From: Firmicutes bacterium CAG:95 | Lineage (GTDB): Bacteria; Bacillota; Clostridia; Lachnospirales; Lachnospiraceae | Length of the DNA: 47,906 nucleotides | NCBI GenBank assembly: GCA_000438155.1 | Contig: FR902954.1 | Coordinates: 1-47,906, forward strand | Direction: 5' to 3' | Shown here: one piece after another, positions 26,557 to 36,107 of the stretch | Layout of the letters: every line of letters starts with the position of its first letter | Numbering within the stretch: the stretch's first letter is position 1 | Made by a program: the position numbers and the translations under genes | Notes under the pieces: model-generated | Told to the model about the DNA's origin: nothing | Database searches by the model: none | Seen by the model: the letters and a program-made list of their open reading frames with translations, nothing else

Positions 26557-27666
26557 GTGTTGGAATATCAGCTTCAGTTCTTTGCAAAGGATGGTCCTGG
26601 CGGAGAGAAAACCGAGCAGCCGACTTCCAAGAAGTTAGAGGATGCCCGGAAGGAAGGACAGGTTGCCAAGAGTAAGGAGGTTGCAAATGCGGCCGGAATC
26701 CTGGCGCTGTTTCTGATTGTCCGGTTTTATGCAGGGACTCTCGGAGAAGGCTTTGTGAATTATTTCCGGGGAATGTACAATGCGATTCCGGATGCCATTC
26801 AGATGTTTGACAGTGCTGTTCCGTTTGCAACAATTTCCGTGATTCTGCGTCAGATGATTCTGCAGATGCTGCTTATGATGGGACCGGTTTTGCTGATTGC
26901 GGTTGTCATTGCGTTTGTCTGTGATGTCGTACAGGTTAAATGGAAGCTTACCGGGAAGCCGTTACAGCCTAAATTCAGTAAATTAAACCCGGTAAAGGGT
27001 TTTGGAAGGATTTTTTCAAAGAATTCGATCGTGGAACTGATCAAATCGATTGCAAAGATTGGCGTGATCGGTTATATTGCGTTTTCTGAGGTTCAGAAAT
27101 ATGCATCAGAGCTGTATTTGTTGTATGATATCGGTCTGTATCAGGCAATCGGACTAGTAGGGGATATCCTGTTTTCTGTAGGAATCAAGGTGGCGGCAGC
27201 TTATATGGTCATTGCACTGCTTGATTTTGCTTATCAGAAATGGAAGTTCAGGCAGGATATGATGATGACCAAGCAGGAAGTGAAGGATGAATATAAGAAC
27301 CAGGAAGGGGATCCGCAGATCAAGGGAAAGCAGAGACAGCGTATGCGTGAGGCTTCCCAGCGGAGAATGATGCAGCAGCTTCCGGAAGCAGACGTTGTTA
27401 TTACGAACCCGACACATTTTGCGGTAGCGATCAAGTATGATCCGGACAGGTACGATGCTCCTTATGTGCTTGCAAAAGGTGAAGATTATCTGGCACAGAA
27501 GATCAAGGAGATTGCCAGGGAGCATGACATTGAAATTGTAGAAAATAAGCCATTGGCACGTATGCTTTATGCCAATGTGGATATCGGAGGCCTGATTCCT
27601 CCGGAACTTTATCAGGCGGTGGCGGAAGTGCTTGCTTTTGTATATCACCTGAAGGGGAAAGCATAA
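26557..27666 (+). CDS. flhB: Flagellar export switch protein FlhB
   Basis: Membrane component that switches export specificity from hook to filament proteins after autocleavage. The N-terminus shows GGEKTEQPTSKKLEDARKEG, four membrane segments follow, and the autocleavage motif NPTH is at about 284-287 within VVITNPTHFAVAIKYD. I choose GTG at 26557 (369 aa, MLEYQLQFFAK...) because TAGGAGG ends at 26546; the TTG at 26548 is too close to it. TTG at 26560 is a further possibility. Confidence 0.95.
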   Translation: MLEYQLQFFAKDGPGGEKTEQPTSKKLEDARKEGQVAKSKEVANAAGILALFLIVRFYAGTLGEGFVNYFRGMYNAIPDAIQMFDSAVPFATISVILRQMILQMLLMMGPVLLIAVVIAFVCDVVQVKWKLTGKPLQPKFSKLNPVKGFGRIFSKNSIVELIKSIAKIGVIGYIAFSEVQKYASELYLLYDIGLYQAIGLVGDILFSVGIKVAAAYMVIALLDFAYQKWKFRQDMMMTKQEVKDEYKNQEGDPQIKGKQRQRMREASQRRMMQQLPEADVVITNPTHFAVAIKYDPDRYDAPYVLAKGEDYLAQKIKEIAREHDIEIVENKPLARMLYANVDIGGLIPPELYQAVAEVLAFVYHLKGKA

Positions 27667-27707
27667 AGGATTGAGTAGACCGAAGACGACAGGAAAGGAG
27701 AGCAGAC

Positions 27708-29741
27708 ATGAAAAAGGCAGACGTTGGTGTAGCGGCATATATCGTAGCAGCCTTTGTAATGCTGATTGTACCGATTCCAAGCTGGCTTCTGGATGTTCTG
27801 CTTGCATGTAATATTGCGATTGCATTTACGATCCTGTTTACTACGATGTTTTCCAAGGAAGTACTGGATATGTCATTCTTCCCGACCATTCTGTTGTTCA
27901 CCACCATTTTCCGTATTGCACTGAATGTATCTTCGACCCGTCTGATTCTTACAACCGGTGATCCGGGACAGGTGGTAGCAACCTTCGGAAGCTTTGTTGG
28001 TGGCGGGGATCTGATTGTAGGTGCGATTGTATTCCTGATTTTGCTGATTGTGCAGTTTATGGTGATCAATAAAGGTTCCGAACGTGTGGCAGAAGTAACG
28101 GCGCGGTTTACTTTGGACGCAATGCCCGGTAAACAGATGGCGATTGATGCGGACTTAAATACGGGAGCAATCAATGATGCCGAAGCAAAAAGGCGAAGAG
28201 ACAAGATTCAGGAAGAAGCGAGCTTCTTCGGATCCATGGATGGTGCGGTAAAGTACGTAAAGGGAGATGCAACGGCAGGTCTTATTATTACCGCAGTCAA
28301 TGTCATCGGCGGTATCGCCATGGGTGTACTGCGGCAGAATATGGATATTACAGCGGCACTGAATAAATATGTTATTTTAACAATCGGTGACGGTCTGGTA
28401 AGCCAGATTCCTTCTCTTCTGATCTCACTTTCTACAGGTATTCTGGTTACGAAGGGATCGAAGGATGCAGACTTTGGTACGGTACTGATCAGACAGTTAT
28501 TCGGTGTACCAAGAGCCTTGTATCTGGTAGGTGCAATTATTGCAGGACTTGGTATTGTTACGCCGCTTCCCACAGTGGTTTTCCTGGCATTGGGACTGAT
28601 TTTTGTCGTGACGGGACGTGTGATTGCGGGAACGATCGAAACAGCGCAGATTGAAAATGAAGTTGATACGGAGGAGGCAGCGGCAGAAGAGATCCGGCAG
28701 CCTGAGAATGTCAACAGTCTCCTGCAGGTGGATCCGATCGAGCTGGAGTTTGGCTACGGTATTATTCCGTTAGCGGATGTGAATCAGGGCGGTGACCTGC
28801 TTGACCGGGTGGTGATGATCCGGAGGCAGATTGCACTGGAATTAGGTACGGTAGTGCCGATTATCCGACTGCGTGATAACATTCAGCTAAATCCGAACCA
28901 GTATATTATTAAGATTAAAGGCATACAGGTGAGCGAGGGCGAAATCCTGTTTGATCACTATATGGCAATGAATCCGGGCTATGTGGAGGAAGAGATTACC
29001 GGTATTCCAACGTTTGAACCGTCCTTCCATCTGCCGGCCATCTGGATTACGGAAGGGCAGCGGGAACGTGCAGAGAGCCTTGGCTATACGGTAGTGGATC
29101 CTCCTTCTATCATTGCAACCCATCTGACGGAAATTATCCGCCAGCATATTGCAGAGCTCCTGACCAGACAGGATGTACAGAATCTGGTAAACAACTTAAA
29201 GGAAACAAATCCTTCGCTGGTAGACGAACTGATTCCGAAGCTTCTTGGACTTGGCGAGGTACAGAAGGTATTGCAGAACCTGCTTAAGGAAGGAATTTCT
29301 ATCCGTGACCTTCTGACGATCTTTGAAACACTGGCAGATTATGCACCTTCTACGAGAGATACGGATATCTTAACCGAGTATGTGCGTCAGAGCCTGAAAC
29401 GTGCGATTTCCAATAAGTTCTTCCCGCCGAATGAGACAACGAGCGTGGTAACGCTGGATCCGAAGATCGAGCAGGAAATTATGGCAAGTGTGAAGCAGAC
29501 GGAAAACGGTGCTTATCTGACACTGGATCCGGAACGTACGAAGGCCATTATCAAATCAGTGGAAACGGAGATTGCAAAGCTGGAAAACCTGGGGAAGAAT
29601 CCCATTATTATTACTTCTCCGATTGTCCGTATGTATTTCAAACGACTGACAGAGGATTATGTGAAGGATCTGATTGTAGTATCCTATAATGAAGTGGAAA
29701 ATAATGTAGAATTACAGTCTGTAGGAATGGTGACAGCATGA
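27708..29741 (+). CDS. flhA: Flagellar export gate protein FlhA
   Basis: Nonameric gate protein that receives chaperone-substrate complexes and uses the proton-motive force. The N-terminal half has about eight membrane helices and the FHIPEP-type loop with RFTLDAMPGKQMAIDADLN. The cytoplasmic C-terminal half includes RDNIQLNPNQYIIKIKG. Length 677 aa is normal. Its last 4 nt overlap flhF (ATGA). Confidence 0.98.
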   Translation: MKKADVGVAAYIVAAFVMLIVPIPSWLLDVLLACNIAIAFTILFTTMFSKEVLDMSFFPTILLFTTIFRIALNVSSTRLILTTGDPGQVVATFGSFVGGGDLIVGAIVFLILLIVQFMVINKGSERVAEVTARFTLDAMPGKQMAIDADLNTGAINDAEAKRRRDKIQEEASFFGSMDGAVKYVKGDATAGLIITAVNVIGGIAMGVLRQNMDITAALNKYVILTIGDGLVSQIPSLLISLSTGILVTKGSKDADFGTVLIRQLFGVPRALYLVGAIIAGLGIVTPLPTVVFLALGLIFVVTGRVIAGTIETAQIENEVDTEEAAAEEIRQPENVNSLLQVDPIELEFGYGIIPLADVNQGGDLLDRVVMIRRQIALELGTVVPIIRLRDNIQLNPNQYIIKIKGIQVSEGEILFDHYMAMNPGYVEEEITGIPTFEPSFHLPAIWITEGQRERAESLGYTVVDPPSIIATHLTEIIRQHIAELLTRQDVQNLVNNLKETNPSLVDELIPKLLGLGEVQKVLQNLLKEGISIRDLLTIFETLADYAPSTRDTDILTEYVRQSLKRAISNKFFPPNETTSVVTLDPKIEQEIMASVKQTENGAYLTLDPERTKAIIKSVETEIAKLENLGKNPIIITSPIVRMYFKRLTEDYVKDLIVVSYNEVENNVELQSVGMVTA

Positions 29742-30970
29742 TAATCAAGAAATTTCAAGGGAAAACAGAAGCAGAAGCAGTAGAAAGTGCGAAGAAAGAA
29801 TTGGGAGACGGCATTGTCATTATGAATGTCCGGAATGTAAAGAAGAAGGGGATGTTCAGTTTTCTTAAGCCTCAGATGGTTGAAGTAACGGTGGCGCTTG
29901 AAGAAGAACCGGTAAGACCGGGAACAGTGCCGGAAAAGGACCTGAATCTGACAGATGCCATTGCAAATATCCGCTCCGTCAGTGAGAAAGCCCTGCAGCA
30001 GGAGGCAGCAGGGAAAAAGGAACAGGGCAGTCAGGAGGAGAAGCATGCGGACAGCACAGTCATTGAAGAAAAGCTTGACAGCCTGCATTTCCTTTTGGAG
30101 CAGCAGATGCAAAAGCCTGAAGAGAATAAGACAGAGGACAGGGCAGAAGCAGAAGAAGAGACGCCGAGTGAAATGGAGCAGTTTATGAAGCTGCTTTATA
30201 ATACCATGCTGGAAAATGAAGTCAATGAAAAATATGCCAACCAGATCATTGATGAAATTGAAAAATCCAACAAGCCGAACATGCCGTTTGACTATGCACT
30301 TTCCAATATCTACCAGAAAATGATCCTGAAATTCGGGAAGCCGGCAGGCATTACTCCGGCGGCCCAGGGACCGAAGATGTTATTTTTTATCGGACCTACC
30401 GGCGTTGGAAAGACAACAACCATTGCCAAAATAGCCTCACACTTCTGCGTGGATGGAGGTAAAAAGGTGGCATTGCTTACCGCAGATACTTATCGTATTG
30501 CAGCAGCAGAACAGCTGCGGACCTATGCAAATATCCTGGAGGTTCCGTTCCGGATTATTTATTCGGTTGAGGAGCTTTCCCAGGCCATGCGGGACTTTAA
30601 GGATTGCGACTATATTTTAGTGGATACGGCAGGACATTCCCACCAGAATGCCGAGCAGAAGAAAGTGATGAAGGAGCTGATTCATTCTGTGGATGGTATT
30701 CTTGAAAAAGAGGTATTTCTGGTATTGAGTGCAACGACGAAGTACCGGGATCTGCTAAGCATTGCGGATACTTATTCGGATATGACAGATTACAAGCTGA
30801 TTTTCACAAAGCTGGATGAAACCATAACGCTGGGAAATCTGTTAAACTTAAAGCTTTATACCGGAGCGCCGCTCTCTTATGTGACCTGCGGACAGAATGT
30901 ACCGGATGACATTGAAGATTTCAATCCGCAGAAGACTGTAAAAAGATTGCTTGGAGGGAAGCAGAAATAG
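29738..30970 (+). CDS. flhF: Flagellar placement GTPase FlhF
   Basis: SRP-family GTPase that controls where flagella are built. The N-terminal B domain (IIKKFQGKTEAEAVESAKKE) and an acidic linker precede the GTPase NG domain: P-loop GPTGVGKTT (219-227), LLTADTYRIAAAEQLRTYA, VDTAGHSHQNAEQ and FTKLDET. Length 410 aa. The pair flhF-flhG sets number and position of flagella in other bacteria; the pattern in this organism cannot be told. Confidence 0.96.
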   Translation: MIIKKFQGKTEAEAVESAKKELGDGIVIMNVRNVKKKGMFSFLKPQMVEVTVALEEEPVRPGTVPEKDLNLTDAIANIRSVSEKALQQEAAGKKEQGSQEEKHADSTVIEEKLDSLHFLLEQQMQKPEENKTEDRAEAEEETPSEMEQFMKLLYNTMLENEVNEKYANQIIDEIEKSNKPNMPFDYALSNIYQKMILKFGKPAGITPAAQGPKMLFFIGPTGVGKTTTIAKIASHFCVDGGKKVALLTADTYRIAAAEQLRTYANILEVPFRIIYSVEELSQAMRDFKDCDYILVDTAGHSHQNAEQKKVMKELIHSVDGILEKEVFLVLSATTKYRDLLSIADTYSDMTDYKLIFTKLDETITLGNLLNLKLYTGAPLSYVTCGQNVPDDIEDFNPQKTVKRLLGGKQK

Positions 30971-31018
30971 TACGAAAATACGATTCAATACAAAAGATCA
31001 AAAGATCGGGGATAGGAA

Positions 31019-31906
31019 ATGGATCAGGCAGAACAGTTAAGAAATATCATAAAGGCAGGTAATGTGAAACGCAGCAGGCCTTTGGCACGGGTGATCACGG
31101 TCACAAGTGGAAAGGGCGGTGTTGGAAAATCCAATACAGCGATCAATCTGGCAATTCAATTCCGTAAGATGGGAAAGAAGGTCGTGATTCTGGATGCGGA
31201 TTTTGGACTTGCCAATATTGAGATTATGTTTGGCGCAGTACCAAAACACAATCTCAGTGATTTGATTTATCAGGGTAAAAATATTAAAGACATCATCACC
31301 TGGGGACCGATGGAGGTTGGATTTATCTCCGGTGGATCCGGGATCACGGGGTTGTCGAATTTAAGTAAGGATTATCTGACGTATATTGTCCATAATCTTG
31401 CGGAACTGGATACCATTGCAGATGTTATTATTGTAGATACCGGAGCCGGAATTTCGGATGCGGTACTGGAATTTCTTGTGGCAAGTGGCGAAATCCTGCT
31501 TGTGACAACACCGGAACCGACTTCCATTACCGATTCCTATTCGTTGTTAAAGGCATTGAACGGACACCCGGGACTGGAACGGGACAATACGCAGATTTGT
31601 ATGATAGCCAATCGTGTCAGCACTGCAAACGAAGGAGAAGTATTATTCCAAAAACTCGATGTAGTGGTAAGCCGTTACCTGAAGCTTCCCATTACCTATT
31701 TGGGTGCTGTGCCGCAGGATCCGCTTTTGGCAAAGGCTGTGATGCAGCAGCTTCCGGTTTCCTTACAGAATCCGCAGGCAAGGTCTGCGCAGGCCTATGA
31801 AGAGATCGCAGCAAAGCTGATGAAACAGGATGAAGGACAGAATACACAGAAGCGTGGTGTTGCCGCATTCTTTTCACATATTATAGGAAAGAGAAACAAC
31901 GGTTAG
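31019..31906 (+). CDS. flhG: Flagellar number regulator FlhG (MinD/ParA-type ATPase)
   Basis: ATPase that stimulates FlhF and limits flagellar number. The deviant Walker A motif SGKGGVGKSNTAINLA starts at residue 30, preceded by an N-terminal segment that in FlhG activates FlhF GTPase. Walker B-like strands VVILDADFGLANIEIMFG and VIIVDTGAG follow. Length 295 aa. Annotated by many pipelines as MinD/ParA; the position after flhF makes FlhG the better call. Confidence 0.94.
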   Translation: MDQAEQLRNIIKAGNVKRSRPLARVITVTSGKGGVGKSNTAINLAIQFRKMGKKVVILDADFGLANIEIMFGAVPKHNLSDLIYQGKNIKDIITWGPMEVGFISGGSGITGLSNLSKDYLTYIVHNLAELDTIADVIIVDTGAGISDAVLEFLVASGEILLVTTPEPTSITDSYSLLKALNGHPGLERDNTQICMIANRVSTANEGEVLFQKLDVVVSRYLKLPITYLGAVPQDPLLAKAVMQQLPVSLQNPQARSAQAYEEIAAKLMKQDEGQNTQKRGVAAFFSHIIGKRNNG

Positions 31907-31918
31907 AGGGGGAGCAAA

Positions 31919-32644
31919 ATGCTGTCAAAATACGTGAAGCCCGGAGACAAGGTGGAAGTTCAGGCGGTAGAACGGGTAAAATTCGCAGATGAAGGAGAAA
32001 AGAAAAAGGTTTACGCCAGTATGGTCAGTGATATTTTATCGGATGACCAGTTGGAAATTGTGATGCCGATGGAAAAATCCAAGCTGATTCTGCTTCCGGT
32101 AAATGCTGAGTATGACGTGTATTTCTATACGGAATCAGGGCTTTACCAGTGCTTTGTGAAGGTTGTTGACCGTTATAAACAGGATAATCAGTATATTCTT
32201 CTACTGGAGCTTACGAGTAATTTGAGAAAATTCCAAAGGAGAGAATATTATCGTCTGGGCTGTGCTCTTGAAATGAGTGCCCGTCCACTGGAAAAGGAAG
32301 AGATCAGGGCAGTTGAGAACAATGATAAGTATCTGGTGCCGGGACTTCCTCTTAAGAGAAGTGTGATTGTGGACATCAGCGGTGGGGGAATCCGGTTTGT
32401 CGGGGATTACTGTTATGAGCCGGATAGTCTGGTCTGTTGCAAATACAATCTGGCAACCGATGGAAAGAGTAAAGAATATACGCTGATTTCAAAGATTTTA
32501 ACAGCACGGGAGCTGCCAGACCGGCCGGGACTTTATGAGCACCGTGCTCAGTACATTCATATTGATACAGCAGAGCGGGAAGAAATTATTCGGTTCATTT
32601 TCGAGGAAGAAAGAAAACACAGAAAGCGGGAAAAAGGAATATAG
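31919..32644 (+). CDS. PilZ-domain flagellar brake protein (YcgR/FlgZ-like)
   Basis: A 241-aa protein with an N-terminal YcgR-type beta domain and a C-terminal PilZ domain. The cyclic-di-GMP-binding motif is seen as QRREYYRLG (RxxxR) at about 101-109 and DISGGGIRFVG (DxSxxG) in the second half. Such proteins slow the motor when cyclic-di-GMP is high. The same gene position is common in Clostridia fla/che clusters. ATG at 31919 follows GGGGGAG. Confidence 0.88.
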   Translation: MLSKYVKPGDKVEVQAVERVKFADEGEKKKVYASMVSDILSDDQLEIVMPMEKSKLILLPVNAEYDVYFYTESGLYQCFVKVVDRYKQDNQYILLLELTSNLRKFQRREYYRLGCALEMSARPLEKEEIRAVENNDKYLVPGLPLKRSVIVDISGGGIRFVGDYCYEPDSLVCCKYNLATDGKSKEYTLISKILTARELPDRPGLYEHRAQYIHIDTAEREEIIRFIFEEERKHRKREKGI

Positions 32645-32678
32645 ACGATTACTTTGCACTCATGTGAAGGATAAAGTG

Positions 32679-32687
32679 TGGTATACT
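32679..32687 (+). promoter_or_regulatory. Possible extended -10 promoter ahead of cheB
   Basis: TGGTATACT matches the extended -10 consensus TGnTATAAT with one change. No good -35 hexamer lies 16-18 bp upstream. It is in the 121-nt gap between the PilZ gene and my cheB start, and could give a second transcript for the chemotaxis genes. Confidence 0.4.
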
Positions 32688-32765
32688 AAGTATATGTAAA
32701 TACTAGCATCGAAAGATGTGGCAGACACATCAGGTCAAGAACATGTGAAAGGAAATAAAGTAAAT

Positions 32766-33362
32766 ATGATTAGAACGGATTCCGCAGGCAAGGTGGTCGC
32801 GATTGCCAGTTCTACCGGGGGTCCCAAGGCGTTGCAGAAGCTGATACCTTTGCTGCCGAAGGAACTGAATGCTCCGGTATTGCTCGTACAGCATATGCCC
32901 GCAGGCTTTACAGAAGCACTGGCGTCCAGACTGAACGACCTGAGCAGAGTTACTGTGAAGGAAGCAGAAGAAGGTGATATCCTTCAGAAAGGCTGTGTTT
33001 ATCTGGCCAGGGGTGGCAGGCATATGAATGTGGTCCGGTGTTTACGGGGCCATATGATTCATTATTCGGATGAGCCGCCAAGAGAGGGCGTGAGACCATG
33101 CGCCAACTATATGTATGAATCGTTGGCAGACAGTGCATATGATTTGATCGTATGTGCGGTTCTTACAGGCATGGGTGCCGATGGCACGGCTGGAATCGCT
33201 GCATTGAAGCAAAAGAAAAAAGTACTTGTTTATGCGCAGGATGAAGACAGCTGCACGGTGTATGGAATGCCGAAGTGCATTATCAAAAGCGGACTGGCTT
33301 TAGTGGGAATTCCACTCGAACGTATTGCGCAGGAAATTATTAAGAACGTGGGGGTATGTTAA
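32766..33362 (+). CDS. cheB: CheB-type methylesterase/glutamine deamidase without receiver domain
   Basis: Removes methyl groups from chemoreceptors. Only the catalytic domain is present: serine in SSTGGP (S16), histidine in VQHMPAGF (H43) and aspartate in GMGADGTAG (D139), the CheB triad. The usual N-terminal receiver (about 120 aa) and linker are missing, and the upstream 121 nt encode no remnant. I start at ATG 32766 (198 aa), 12 nt after AAAGGAAA; GTG 32718 would add 16 poorly supported residues. Without a receiver it cannot be switched on by CheA phosphorylation in the standard way. It abuts cheA with 1 nt between. Confidence 0.9.
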   Translation: MIRTDSAGKVVAIASSTGGPKALQKLIPLLPKELNAPVLLVQHMPAGFTEALASRLNDLSRVTVKEAEEGDILQKGCVYLARGGRHMNVVRCLRGHMIHYSDEPPREGVRPCANYMYESLADSAYDLIVCAVLTGMGADGTAGIAALKQKKKVLVYAQDEDSCTVYGMPKCIIKSGLALVGIPLERIAQEIIKNVGVC

Positions 33363-33363
33363 A

Positions 33364-35436
33364 ATGGATGTAAGTCAATATTTGGAAATTTTTCTGGATG
33401 AAGCCAAAGAACATCTTGAGAATCTGAATACGCAGATTCTGAAGCTGGAACAGGAGCCTGAAGATACGGATACCATTAACGAGATCTTCCGGGCAGCGCA
33501 TTCCTTAAAGGGAATGGCAGGCACCATGGGATATAAGAGAATGCAGACGCTGACTCATGATATGGAAAATGTATTCTCTGAGATCCGTAACGGCACATTG
33601 AAGGTGTCTGCAAACATGATTGATACTTTATTCCAGTGTCTGGATGCACTTGAAGAGTATACCAATAATATTCAGGAAAGCGCGGATGAAGGAACAAACG
33701 ATAACCAGCCGCTGATCGAAATGCTGAACAGCTTCTTAAAGGGCAGCAATGCTCCTGCAAAGGAGGAAAAGAAAGAGGATCCCGCAGCTGCGGAAGCAGA
33801 AAAGAAAGCAGCTGCAGATGGCGAAGAAAAGTGGAAAGAAATTGTTCTTACCGATGATCAGAAGCATGTATTCCGTACCGCTAAGGAACAGGGAAAGAAT
33901 ACATATGGTATGACGGTTTATATTCAGGAGAACTGTCTGCTTAAGGCAGCAAGAGCGTTTCTTGTATATAAGGCTGTGGAGGAACGGGCAGAGATTATTG
34001 TCTGCAATCCTTCAGCGCAGGATATAGAGGATGAGAAGTTTGATCTGGATTTCAGCCTGATCGTGGTAACCGATAATTCCTTAGACGAAATCCTTCATGC
34101 GGCAAGAAACGTATCCGAAATCGATAAGGTTGTCGGATCGGAGTTAGAGCTTAAGGACGACGAGGCTTCCGGAGAAGAAGAAACTGCAGTTTCCACAGAA
34201 ACCGCAGCAGAAAGAAAGCCTGCACAGAAGACCGCCTCTGCAGTTCCTGCCAAGAACGATAAGAAGCCGGCCGGTAAACCGGTAGTAAACCGTACCGTCC
34301 GTGTCGATATTGAAAAACTGGATGTTTTAATGAATCTGGTGAGCGAGCTGATCATTGCAAAGAACTCCCTTGTATCTGCATCCAGTGTAGAAGGTGTGAA
34401 CAGTACCACCTTTAACGAGCAGATTGAATATCTTGAGAGTGTAACCACGAATCTTCACGAATCTGTTATGAAGGTACGAATGGTTCCTATTGAGAGTGTT
34501 GTATGCAAGTTCCCAAGAATGATCCGGGATCTGTCCAAGAAGCTGGATAAGAAGATGGAACTGTATATGTCCGGTGAGGAAACGGAGCTGGATCGTACCG
34601 TGGTAGATGAAATCGGTGATCCTCTGATGCACCTGCTTCGTAATTCCGCCGATCATGGTCTGGAATCTGCTGAGGTTCGTGCAGAACGTGGAAAGCCGGA
34701 GGTTGGTTCTATTTTCCTTGATGCTTATCAGGATGGAAATAACGTTGTCATTGAGGTCCGGGATGATGGTAACGGAATTGATGTGGAGAACGTTAAGAAA
34801 ACAGCCATTGAGCGTGGCGTGATTACTCCGGAACAGGGAGATAACATGAGTGAGAAGGATATCATTAACCTTCTGTTCCATGCAGGATTTTCTACTTCAA
34901 AGAAGATTACGGATGTATCCGGCAGAGGTGTCGGTCTTGATGTTGTGAAGTCCAAGATTGAATCCTTAAGCGGTGAAGTGGAAGTAAAGAGCAAGCTTGG
35001 TGAAGGAAGCACCTGGATTATCCGTCTGCCTCTGACCCTTGCAATTATCCAGGCATTGATGGTGACCGTTGGTGGAGAAAAGTATGCAATTTCTCTCGGC
35101 AGCATTCAGACCATTGAAGATATTAAACCGGAAGAAATCAAGCTGGTACAGAACAGCGAAGTGATCAATTTAAGAGGAACCGTCATTCCGATTATCCGTC
35201 TGAGCAATGTCCTCGAGATCGAAAGCTTAAAGAAGCCGGATGAGGACATGGTTGTTGTTATCGTTAAGAAGGGCGAGAAGCTGGCCGGTCTTGTAGTTGA
35301 CGAGCTTATGGGACAGCAGGAAATCGTTATTAAGTCACTCGGTAAATACATCAACAAGTGTAAGTTCATCAGCGGCGCAACCATTTTAGGTGACGGCGAG
35401 ATCGCATTGATTCTTGATGCAAATGCACTGTTTTAG
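33364..35436 (+). CDS. cheA: Chemotaxis histidine kinase CheA
   Basis: Central kinase of the chemosensory array. Order: P1 phosphotransfer domain with the phosphorylated histidine H46 (AAHSLKGMAGTMGY), an acidic linker, a P2 CheY-docking domain (about 160-255), P3 dimerisation (VDIEKLDVLMNLVSELIIAK), P4 ATPase with LMHLLRNSADHGLES and VSGRGVGLDVVKSKIESL, and the P5 CheW-like regulatory domain to the end. From ATG 33364 it has 690 aa; the longer frame back to 33325 lies inside cheB and lacks support. Confidence 0.97.
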   Translation: MDVSQYLEIFLDEAKEHLENLNTQILKLEQEPEDTDTINEIFRAAHSLKGMAGTMGYKRMQTLTHDMENVFSEIRNGTLKVSANMIDTLFQCLDALEEYTNNIQESADEGTNDNQPLIEMLNSFLKGSNAPAKEEKKEDPAAAEAEKKAAADGEEKWKEIVLTDDQKHVFRTAKEQGKNTYGMTVYIQENCLLKAARAFLVYKAVEERAEIIVCNPSAQDIEDEKFDLDFSLIVVTDNSLDEILHAARNVSEIDKVVGSELELKDDEASGEEETAVSTETAAERKPAQKTASAVPAKNDKKPAGKPVVNRTVRVDIEKLDVLMNLVSELIIAKNSLVSASSVEGVNSTTFNEQIEYLESVTTNLHESVMKVRMVPIESVVCKFPRMIRDLSKKLDKKMELYMSGEETELDRTVVDEIGDPLMHLLRNSADHGLESAEVRAERGKPEVGSIFLDAYQDGNNVVIEVRDDGNGIDVENVKKTAIERGVITPEQGDNMSEKDIINLLFHAGFSTSKKITDVSGRGVGLDVVKSKIESLSGEVEVKSKLGEGSTWIIRLPLTLAIIQALMVTVGGEKYAISLGSIQTIEDIKPEEIKLVQNSEVINLRGTVIPIIRLSNVLEIESLKKPDEDMVVVIVKKGEKLAGLVVDELMGQQEIVIKSLGKYINKCKFISGATILGDGEIALILDANALF

Positions 35437-35453
35437 GAATGGGGGAGAGAATC

Positions 35454-35921
35454 ATGGACGAATTAAGAGTAAACAATGAAGTAAAAACAGAAGGCGACAG
35501 TATCCAGTATATTGTAATTAAACTGGGCGCCGAGCAGTATGGAATTGATATCAAATATGTGGACAACATCGTAAGAATGCAGCATATCACCAGAGTTCCA
35601 AAGGTTGCCGGTTATTTAAAGGGCGTGATCAATCTTCGTGGAGAGGTCATCCCGGTTATGAATCTGCGTCTGAAAATGGGACTTCCTGAACAGGAGGCAA
35701 CGAAGGCATCCCGAATTATTATCCTGAAATTAGAGCAGCATGGAACCATTGGCTTTATCGTGGATGAGGTTCGTGAGGTAGTAACCCTGTCTCCGGATCA
35801 GATTGATAAGGTTACCTATGATGCAAACGAAGAAAAAACGAATTTTATATCGGGTATCGGCAAGTTTGAGAATGAGCTGATTTCCCTGCTTGATATGAAT
35901 GTAGTTGCTGCAGAACGATAA
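35454..35921 (+). CDS. cheW: Chemotaxis coupling protein CheW
   Basis: Links receptors to CheA. The 155-aa protein is one CheW domain: YIVIKLGAEQYGIDIKYVDN, VPKVAGYLKGVINLRGEVIP and ASRIIILKLEQHGTIGFIVD. The ATG at 35454 is chosen because GGGGGAGAG (35441-35449) precedes it; the ATG at 35439 overlaps that site. Confidence 0.97.
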   Translation: MDELRVNNEVKTEGDSIQYIVIKLGAEQYGIDIKYVDNIVRMQHITRVPKVAGYLKGVINLRGEVIPVMNLRLKMGLPEQEATKASRIIILKLEQHGTIGFIVDEVREVVTLSPDQIDKVTYDANEEKTNFISGIGKFENELISLLDMNVVAAER

Positions 35922-35947
35922 CAGATACTGAAGATATAACGAAATGA

Positions 35948-36080
35948 TAACTGTTCAGTACCTTCACAGTTACGATGCAAAATCCATTCCAAATCGGCTT
36001 CGCCGATGAGATTTTGCATTAACTGAATCATTTTCTTACGGTCTCAGCAGTAAATGCTTCGACCTGTACTGAATAGTTAC
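35948..36080 (-). repeat. Structured intergenic repeat, copy B (inverted)
   Basis: Reverse complement of the plan seen at 39937-40069; hand alignment gives roughly 85-88 % identity over the full 133 bp. The ends TAACTGTTCAGTAC and (complement) TAACTATTCAGTAC form a terminal inverted repeat, 13 of 14 identical. The 9-mer ACGAAATGA flanks it exactly on both sides (35939-35947, 36081-36089), as in a target-site duplication. Box at 36025-36040; hairpin TGCAAAATC/GATTTTGCA (35976-35984, 36010-36018) enclosing ATCGGC-TTC-GCCGAT. It fills most of the 186-nt cheW-cheC gap. Confidence 0.75.
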
Positions 36081-36107
36081 ACGAAATGATACATAATAGG
36101 AGGGACC

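Noticed and set aside
33325..33363. Extended CheA N-terminus starting at 33325
   Set aside because: The extra 13 residues lie inside cheB in another frame; ATG 33364 gives the conserved CheA start.
35948..36080. Reading the repeat copies as ordinary transcription terminators
   Set aside because: The hairpins lack a following T-tract and occur in both orientations within one operon, and they share a conserved box and terminal repeats, which terminators do not need.
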